Part shown: in pieces, positions 57,629 through 64,000 of the stretch
Position numbering within the stretch: position 1 is the stretch's first letter
How the letters are laid out: each line of letters begins with the position of its first letter
Source of the DNA: Volvariella volvacea V23
Lineage: Eukaryota > Basidiomycota > Agaricomycetes > Agaricales > Pluteaceae
Length of the DNA stretch: 64,000 nucleotides
Direction of reading: 5' to 3'
Assembly: GCA_000349905.1 (NCBI GenBank)
Contig: KB722736.1
Location: 2,493,428 to 2,557,427 of the forward strand
Program-made: the position numbers and the translations under genes
Notes under the pieces: model-generated
Databases searched by the model: none
The model's input: only the letters and a program-made list of their open reading frames with translations
Told to the model about the DNA's origin: nothing

Positions 57629-58339
57629 TTGACAATGTTGTTTGTGTTGTAGCGGAGTGAACGGCGAGGCTGATATCCTGTCTTGAGTGCATTTCCAGGT
57701 CTTTTATACACTCGCACTCGCAAATTCTGATACCATTTACCGAAATTAGTCCTTTCAGTCTGTATCTAATATAACATATGTTAGCACTACACACTCAAAC
57801 CAAGGGTTGGCGTCATCTACGTCTTACCTGTGCGAACGAAGTACCAAGCAACGCTCATTTCAGCTGACCTTATGTTCCGAGTTGCATCCAGATTATTGAC
57901 TGAACTCATAACACAAGCAACAGTTGATCTTGGACACAAGTCCGCTCATTGACAAGAATCCACGCTCTGTTTATTTTCCGTTAGCATGGTTCTGCACAGC
58001 CTAAGTGTACGCTTCGCTTGGAATGGGAGCAGTGCACAGTTATGATTTCATTAGCACATCCTATATTTTCGCCCGAGAGAACGCCGTAGAATTTCCTGGT
58101 TGAGCTTGTCTTTGCTAGCCGTTGGTTGGCACGATTAAACATCCAACTGGTGGCGTAATAAGAAGCGCCAACAAGGCTTGGTTTTCACGAATCTCGGATA
58201 CCGCAGAGCCATAGCCATCGAAGGGTGGAGAACGAAGTCGGCTAAGATCAGCCAAGCGTGGCAGTAAATCCGGGTGGCGGAGGGTCGGTGCTGTCACAGC
58301 TGCGTGACTGCAGGCCCCAGCGTATCATATCAGCTCAAC
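57629..58339. other. Divergent promoter region GH6 / ATE1
   Basis: 711 bp. It includes the GH6 TATA box at 57701-57708, so most of it is probably GH6 control DNA. I saw no convincing exon or repeat. Confidence 0.55.
57701..57708 (-). promoter_or_regulatory. TATA box of the GH6 gene
   Basis: TATAAAAG on the minus strand, 73-80 bp upstream of the GH6 ATG (57628). A strong consensus TATA fits a tightly induced cellulase gene. Confidence 0.65.
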
Positions 58340-60224
58340 ATGCCTATCGAAACTTCTGTCGGCATAGCTCACGGAAAGAGTGCATCTTCCTGTGGCTACT
58401 GCTCGCCCCCAGGAGAACGAAGCAAGACTCAGTCTAGCGTCCACACAGCTGGCTTTGATGCCCTGCAGATAACGTGTATTGTATGTAACCTACTGTCGTC
58501 AGTCTCTGCCACTGGCAATCAATCGCACTCATTAACTCATAGGACTACCAAACTATGATTGATCGAGGTTGGAGGCGCTCCGGTCAGAACATGGCATTAG
58601 TTTCGTAGCGATTCAGCATCATCTGATCCTGTCTTAGGTACCTGGTGCTATAAGCCGCATCTACCTAGTTCATGCTGCCCCCAGTACACCATCAAGTACT
58701 TGTCTCCGAGTTTGCGTGCAATACCTTCCAGTGATTAATCATGTTAGGCTCGATGAACTGCACTTCAAGCCATCAAAGAGTCAACGCAAGCTAATTAATC
58801 GGTGTGCAGGAATCTCGCATACAGCTACCCCACAGCCTAATTATCTACGCAGCTGGAATAACTTCGTCAAAAATGTAAAGGATGGACAAACTCCTTTGAA
58901 GTGCGCATTAGGTGCGGTCAGCGCCAAATGAACGCAGTTATCGACCTACTTGTTTCTTAGCGCCCCTACAGAGAAGCAAACGGAATTCTCCCTAGTACAT
59001 GCAATACACGCGTCTGAGTACCAAGATGGCACAATAGACAAATCAATCCACAGCTTCCAGGTTAGATGGACTGCATTACCCTACACCGCTCTGCTAATGC
59101 ATAATGTATGGCTTTTGTAGGTTTCCCTTGAACCTTCTTCGTACTCACAAGAAAAGTTTCTGTTATTTAAGCGTTACCAGGAAGAAATACACCACGACAT
59201 GAAGAATTCACCCAGTAGCTTCACAAATTTCCTGGTCGATTCACCCCTGATGGTCTGTCTAATTTATTAGATGGTTGTCATATTTAACGATGATAACGGT
59301 TTAGCGGGAACGAATTAAATACCCTTCACCACCCCCAGTGGGGTTACCAACGGAATATGGATCTTATCATCAATTGTACCGACTAGATGGAGAATTAATC
59401 GCGATGGCAGTTCTGGATATTCTACCATCATGCGTATCAAGCGTCTATTTCATGTACGATAAACGCTGGGAGAAGTATTCCTTGGGCAAGGTTAGCCACC
59501 GTAGCCTGTACCAATCCCTTTCTGACGAGGTTATTAGCTTAGTGTCTTCAGAGAAGCGGCATTGGTGAGAGAGATTAGAGAGGCAGGAGCGCCTGGGATG
59601 TCAGCCCTTTACATGGGTGAGCTGCTCAACTAGTGCAAATTATATTGGCCCATACAAACCTTTCCTCAGGCTATTATATTCACTCGTGTCAGAAGATGAA
59701 ATACAAAGGGGAGTACTCACCGTCATTTCTCGCAGATCCCGTAAGTTGTAGCCTTATAATAACACTGGAAAAGGGTACAAGGATAGTCCAGGAGACATAT
59801 GCTTGGTATCCGCTCGATGATTGCAAAAAGCTCCTTGATCAGCACCGCTATGCGTGTTTTTCTTCTCCAGAACATTCAATGACTGCAATATCAAGAGGTA
59901 CGAACTGCGAGCTTATACTATTTCTCCATTAAGTTACAAAGACTGCCACATTTTGTACAGGTGATCCTTATGACGGGAATCCCATCCAGGATGATGACCT
60001 CGCTGATTATAAGGCACTCGTCCAAACGTCGAGACAAGCTATTTTATACCCGTTAACGGTATGTCTGCCTGATATGAACTCCTAGTCTGGTGACTAACTC
60101 CGCTGTGCGTAAACAGCAAACACCACAATGGCGGTTGTATGGCGTTCAGCGTCATGTCAAGTCATATATCCGGGCTCTGGGTACGGATATTGCCAAGAAC
60201 TTCGTATTTCAGTTGTGGTATTAG
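58340..60224 (+). CDS. ATE1: Arginyl-tRNA--protein transferase
   Basis: Thirteen exons: 58340-58480, 58543-58582, 58638-58695, 58748-58801, 58853-58900, 58961-59060, 59121-59252, 59305-59490, 59538-59616, 59670-59740, 59792-59897, 59961-60058 and 60117-60224; 406 residues. The N-terminal domain has the Cys motifs CGYCSPPGERS and CCPQYTIKL, and then FKPSKSQRKLINRWNNF. The GNAT-like C-terminal domain has PTEYGSYHQLYRLDGELIA, VYFMYDKRWEKYSLGK, YYIHSCQKMKYKGEYSPSFL and WYPLDDCKKLLD. It adds Arg to N-terminal Asp or Glu and so marks proteins for the N-degron pathway. IMP4 begins 102 bp downstream on the same strand. Confidence 0.95.
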
Positions 60225-60326
60225 GATACAAGTATTTTGATTGTATTTTGGCTGTTACAGTACAGTAGTTCAATACATGTGTCATGGCGTGACGACCGTG
60301 ACACACGATCATCATTTCTTTTCATC

Positions 60327-61566
60327 ATGGTAAGGCCACAAACTCTGCTTAAAGCTCCTATTCATTGCTTAAGAGTTAGCTACGGCGTCAAATAAGGGAG
60401 CGGCGCCAATACGTGTATGCAAAATCCCTGGAGGCCCAAGAGAGGCAGACCTACGAACGCAAGCAGCAACTGAAGGATGCTCTAGCTACTGGAAAGGCCC
60501 TACCGACTGAGCTCCGAAAAGATGCAACAGCGCTAGGAAAGGATTTGGTGTTCGATGAAGCTCAGGCAGGTGGGTGGATTATGTGTGTGTTCGCTTGACT
60601 GGTTCTTAATCATAAATCGACAGATCCTACGACTCATATAGACAACGAATATGCCAGAGCCGGTATTCAAGATCCTAAAATCATTATCACAACGTCAAGG
60701 GACCCAAGTTCCAAGTTGCTCCAATTCACAAAGGTTCGTAACTCATAAGTCATGGGAGTTATCTCGCCGACATCGCTACAGGAAATGCGCCTCGTCTTCC
60801 CAAATGCGCACCGTATAAACCGTGGAAACTATGTTATAAAGGAGTTAGCAGAGGCGTGTAGGGCGAACGATGTAACAGATCTAATAATTCTCCACGAGCA
60901 TCGAGGTATTCCAGGTGAGCGTTTAGTAAGTTTGTCATTTGAGTAGCTATCTAATTGCTGCGCTTTTATGTTAGATGCGATGATAGTTTCGCATTTCCCT
61001 CACGGCCCAACAGTATACTTCACCCTCAGCAATGTTTCCTTGCGTCACGACATTGGCACATACAAGGAATCAACGGTTTCCGAACAATATCCTCACCTGA
61101 TTTTCGAAAATTTCACTTCGAGACTAGGTGAACGAATACGTGACATGCTGAAGTACTTGTTCCCTGTACCAAAAGAAGATAGCAAACGTGTGATGACATT
61201 TGCGAACGAGAACGATTACATTTCCTTTAGGTATTTTGTAATTCTCGTGTTTCCCAAGAGTGACCATACTCAATGCGCAGACAGACATCATGTATTTGTA
61301 AAATATGGCAAGCAAGTGCAATTAGCAGAAGTTGGTCCAAGGTTTGAAATGAAACGTAAGTGATATTAAGTTTTCCTTGAGCTTGCAGCTCATTGCCGAC
61401 TTCAGCCTACGAGATACGACAAGGGACGATAGAGCAGACGGAGGCCGAGCGTGAATGGGTTCTCTCGCACTACACACGGACAGCCAAAAAGCGTAATGTA
61501 CTCTCTGGACCAGAGGCCTTACCCATATCAAAAGACTTCCAAGTCACAAAAAAAGCAAAGCGATAA
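60327..61566 (+). CDS. IMP4: U3 snoRNP protein Imp4
   Basis: Seven exons: 60327-60329 (ATG only), 60380-60569, 60624-60733, 60782-60914, 60975-61230, 61285-61355 and 61406-61566; 307 residues (yeast 290). It starts [19 protein letters not shown]. The Brix domain has [52 protein letters not shown] and [13 protein letters not shown]. The end is basic (QVTKKAKR). Imp4 joins Mpp10 and Imp3 in the small-subunit processome and remodels U3-18S pairing. The coding part of exon 1 is the start codon alone. Confidence 0.95.
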
Positions 61567-61682
61567 GATTAGCGTAATCTTCTTGTTGCCTACTTGTACC
61601 AACAGTCCGCAGTAGACCTCATAATCGACTCGACAGGCGGCATGTTGCCATTTACTTGAAAGAAATATACAGAGTGGACCGA

Positions 61683-63469
61683 TCAATCGACAGTAAGCCC
61701 CCTATCCAACACTGAAAACCCTTCAAAGAAGGAGCCAAAAAGGTCAATGGCGTGTTGAACATCGTGTGCACCAGCGGTTTCGCGTATAGAATGCATGGAA
61801 AGCATTGCGTTCCCTACATCGACAGTTCGGAGACCAATTTTCGAAAGCATTGGTCCAACAGTGGAACCACAAGGACTACAGAAGGGGTGAGCAAAGGGGG
61901 GCGCCAAAATACTGGCAGCAAAGCGTACATATCATTCCGGACCTCAAACTCTTGCACTTGGCCGCCGCGCCTTTCAACGAGTTGCTTGACGATGAATGTA
62001 GTCACTGCGTCAGTTGCATAACGTTGCTTGGCATTGGTTTTGATGACGATTCCTCCATTCATAACGGGCTGGTGTTTTTCTTCGTGTCGTGATGAATAGT
62101 TGGGATGAACGGCATGTCCCATGTCCGCAGAAATTAAGAAAGATCGGGAGACTGACTGGGCGAATGTTGCGGGGGTAGGTGATAGTCGATTAAATAATGA
62201 AGGGATCAAACTGGATTCTGCACCAGATGTAGAAACGCTACCAATCTCCTCGTGATTGAAAAGGGCGATACAATTCACGTTCCCTTCCAAGCTGGGGAAG
62301 TATTGAGCTTGTACACTCTCTGCAAGTGCCTCGACTGCGCAGAATCTAACCAATATTCAGAAGGGAGCAACGAAGTGGGCACAGTGAACCCACGAAGAGA
62401 CGAGGTTGTCCATTCGTGGACTAAAAATGAACTCGTTGTTGATGCCTCCCAATGTAGCGGGCTGCGTGTCATATAACGATCTAGAAAGGAATCCTCAAGA
62501 CGATGCACCAAGTCTGAACAACGATGCTCACAGCTCGAAATCATGAATTTCTTCTGGTGCGATGGACAACTCTGAAGCCAGTAGTGACAATAATGCTGGG
62601 TGGTGGTTGCCTTGGATGCTTGAGGCTGGAAGCTTGGTGGGTTTGGGGGCTTTACCATCCGGTAATTCGTCCTTCGCAGCGTTGAAGGTTGACTCGATGA
62701 GTCCAAGAATAGGAACAAATTCCGTTTCTTGGTTGAACTTGAAATTTTCATTCACACCGCGATCCACTGCGAGAGAACGTCATTAGATGGGTTCCGTATC
62801 GTTACACTAAGTACGCACGATGGATAGCCAAGGTGGGAATGCGGAGAAGAGGGCGGTCAATCTTGACCAGTTTGGACTTGAAACTGCCACTTGACTCGGC
62901 AACAACAACCCTACCAGCCAACGAGAGGTCCCGATCGAGCCATGAATGCCAGATACCACCGCCGTAAGTCTCCACACCAACTTGGAGATATCCAGATTTG
63001 GATCGCTTCGAGATAGGGCGAACCTAGATCGCCCTCACTCAATACCGGTAATGGGTGACTAGAACTGGATGCTTCACCCTCAAATTAGGACTATCAACGT
63101 GTGTAGCCACTATGCTCACGCCTGCACCGTGCTTCCAGTTCTGTGGGAGTGTGAAGGCGATGAGGGCTGCTTGATTCCTGGATGAAAAGCGGGTTGGTGA
63201 GATACATGGGGCGATGAAGTAGAGTACCTTGTGAAGTAATACTTCCCGCCTGGTTGAATCGTGCTCTCCCAGTTGTCTTGCTCCTTGATCTGGAAACGGC
63301 GTGTGTCCTCAGCAGAGGCGAACGCACAAAGACGGATACCCACCTTCTGGAATCCGGCCCTCTCCAACCTCAAGGAGGCGTTGTGGACTGCATGAAATGG
63401 AGTTGGGGAGGCGTTGACGAAGTTGACAAAGCGGAGGGCAGCGTCTGGGCCGGCTGGGTGTAGCATCAT
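61683..63469 (-). CDS. M18 aspartyl aminopeptidase (Ape4/DNPEP type)
   Basis: Eight exons (minus): 63469-63344, 63289-63228, 63177-63078, 63023-62819, 62766-62532, 62480-62394, 62345-61929 and 61875-61683; 474 residues. Motifs: [12 protein letters not shown], the metal-ligand segment [48 protein letters not shown], the catalytic pair in [21 protein letters not shown] and CGSTVGPM. It removes N-terminal Asp or Glu and, in yeast, Ape4 travels to the vacuole by the Cvt route. There are two Mets at the start (63469 and 63466). The first exon-7 donor (GTACGC) yields NDIPCGS where relatives have NDSPCGS. Confidence 0.94.
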
Positions 63470-63592
63470 TCTCTATGGACCAGAATCAGTCACGATTCTG
63501 ACCAACTTGAGGAGGACCGACCGGCAGATAACGCTGCATTTGGAAATACAGCAATTCTGAAATTTCGAAATTACATTTCAAATTTATACGAG

Positions 63593-63602
63593 GTCACGTG
63601 AC
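63593..63602. promoter_or_regulatory. GTCACGTGAC palindrome in the aminopeptidase/UTP12 divergent promoter
   Basis: The second perfect copy of this 10-mer in the window, 50 bp upstream of the UTP12 ATG in a 182-bp divergent promoter. It has a CACGTG core of the Cbf1/USF bHLH type. Confidence 0.55.
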
Positions 63603-63651
63603 TGTCCCTCAGAATTATCAGCGACTTTTTCTGCCGGGCCTGCAAGCTGCG

Positions 63652-64000
63652 ATGGTGCAGAGCTACCTGCGACACGGCCCCACTCAGGTACACAGTTTGC
63701 TGTGGATGCCCTCCTTGTTTTCCTCACACAATCTCTAGGCATTCGGTCTCATCTGCAGCTCCTCCTCCAACTCGGTCTACGATGGTAAATATGCATATGT
63801 CCCTGCTCTTGAAGACGTCCTCGTCTGGGACGTAAAAAAAGGCCAAATGGTATGTCCATACACTCGTTTCTACGGTCGTTCTTACATGCTACTCCACAGC
63901 TCGCCATGTGGCACGAGACAGGCCACCGTTCCGAGGTCACCTGCATCCAACGCTCCCCACAGCAGGATTCATTCGCTGTCGGTTATGCGGACGGCTCCAT
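63652..64000 (+). CDS. UTP12: U3 snoRNP WD-repeat protein Utp12 (Dip2/WDR3), 5' part
   Basis: Partial gene cut by the right edge: exons 63652-63687, 63739-63849 and 63900 onward. The start MVQSYLRHGPTQAFGLICS, then DGKYAYVPALEDVLVWDVKKG and LAMWHETGHRSEVTCIQRSP, matches the N-terminal propeller of Utp12/WDR3, including ADGSI at the edge. Utp12 is in the UTP-B part of the small-subunit processome. Together with IMP4 and RRP8 this is the third ribosome-biogenesis gene in the window. Confidence 0.92.

Noticed and set aside
1..64000. A metabolic or CAZyme gene cluster
   Set aside because: GH9 and GH6 are about 54 kb apart with housekeeping genes between them; no transporter, P450, NRPS, PKS or terpene gene is present.
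1..64000. Transposable elements, CRISPR arrays or phage-like systems
   Set aside because: I found no transposase, reverse transcriptase, long terminal or inverted repeats, or regular spacer arrays by eye.

Overview
This is a 64 kb piece of nuclear DNA from a filamentous basidiomycete, most likely an Agaricomycete. The evidence is a dense set of intron-rich genes (introns mostly about 45-65 nt, many micro-exons), fungus-specific proteins (DASH subunit DAD4, KCH potassium channel, fungal-type Met10, Hsv2/WIPI3 PROPPIN) and plant-cell-wall hydrolases (GH9 with a C-terminal membrane anchor, GH6). The exact species cannot be read from the sequence. There is no sign of bacterial, viral, plasmid or transposon DNA, and I found no rRNA, tRNA or CRISPR array. 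A run of 100 Ns at 43669-43768 is an assembly gap.

I rebuilt 32 gene models by joining exons at GT-AG (three times GC-AG) junctions and checking that every junction keeps the frame. From left to right: oxidoreductase fragment (-), GH9 (+), MET10 (-), FUR1 (-), RRP8 (-), VTI1 (+), KCH channel (-), RBG1/DRG1 (+), ALG8 (-), VMA21 (+), Ser/Pro-rich protein (-), RNR2 (-), SLH1/ASCC3-like helicase (+), BNA3-like aminotransferase (-), an unassigned 1.5 kb stretch, ferric reductase (+), ankyrin-DysF-FYVE-RING protein (+), acidic-tailed unknown (-), PI31 (-), PRP5 (+, end lost in the gap), NSP1 (-), DUF952 protein (+), HerA/FtsK-like ATPase (-), EMC3 (+), NCS1 (-), Cys-rich/Ser-rich unknown (+), PROPPIN (+), DAD4 (+), GH6 (-), ATE1 (+), IMP4 (+), aspartyl aminopeptidase (-), UTP12 start (+).

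The layout is mostly housekeeping genes in alternating divergent and convergent pairs. Divergent starts are often only 70-400 bp apart (RRP8/VTI1, ALG8/VMA21, PI31/PRP5, NSP1/DUF952, aminopeptidase/UTP12) and convergent stops 45-120 bp apart. The genes do not form a metabolic cluster; they cover sulfur assimilation, pyrimidine salvage, ribosome biogenesis (RRP8, IMP4, UTP12), splicing (PRP5), ribosome rescue (SLH1), membrane traffic and ER assembly (VTI1, VMA21, EMC3, ALG8), endosomal/autophagic lipid signalling (FYVE-RING, PROPPIN, NCS1), proteasome control (PI31, ATE1) and mitosis (DAD4).

The least-described items are the HerA/FtsK-like P-loop ATPase at 46864-48690, the ankyrin-DysF-FYVE-RING protein at 34065-37663, the SLH1-like helicase whose second motor is decayed, a GH9 enzyme that seems to have lost its catalytic base, and a perfect GTCACGTGAC palindrome in two unrelated divergent promoters.
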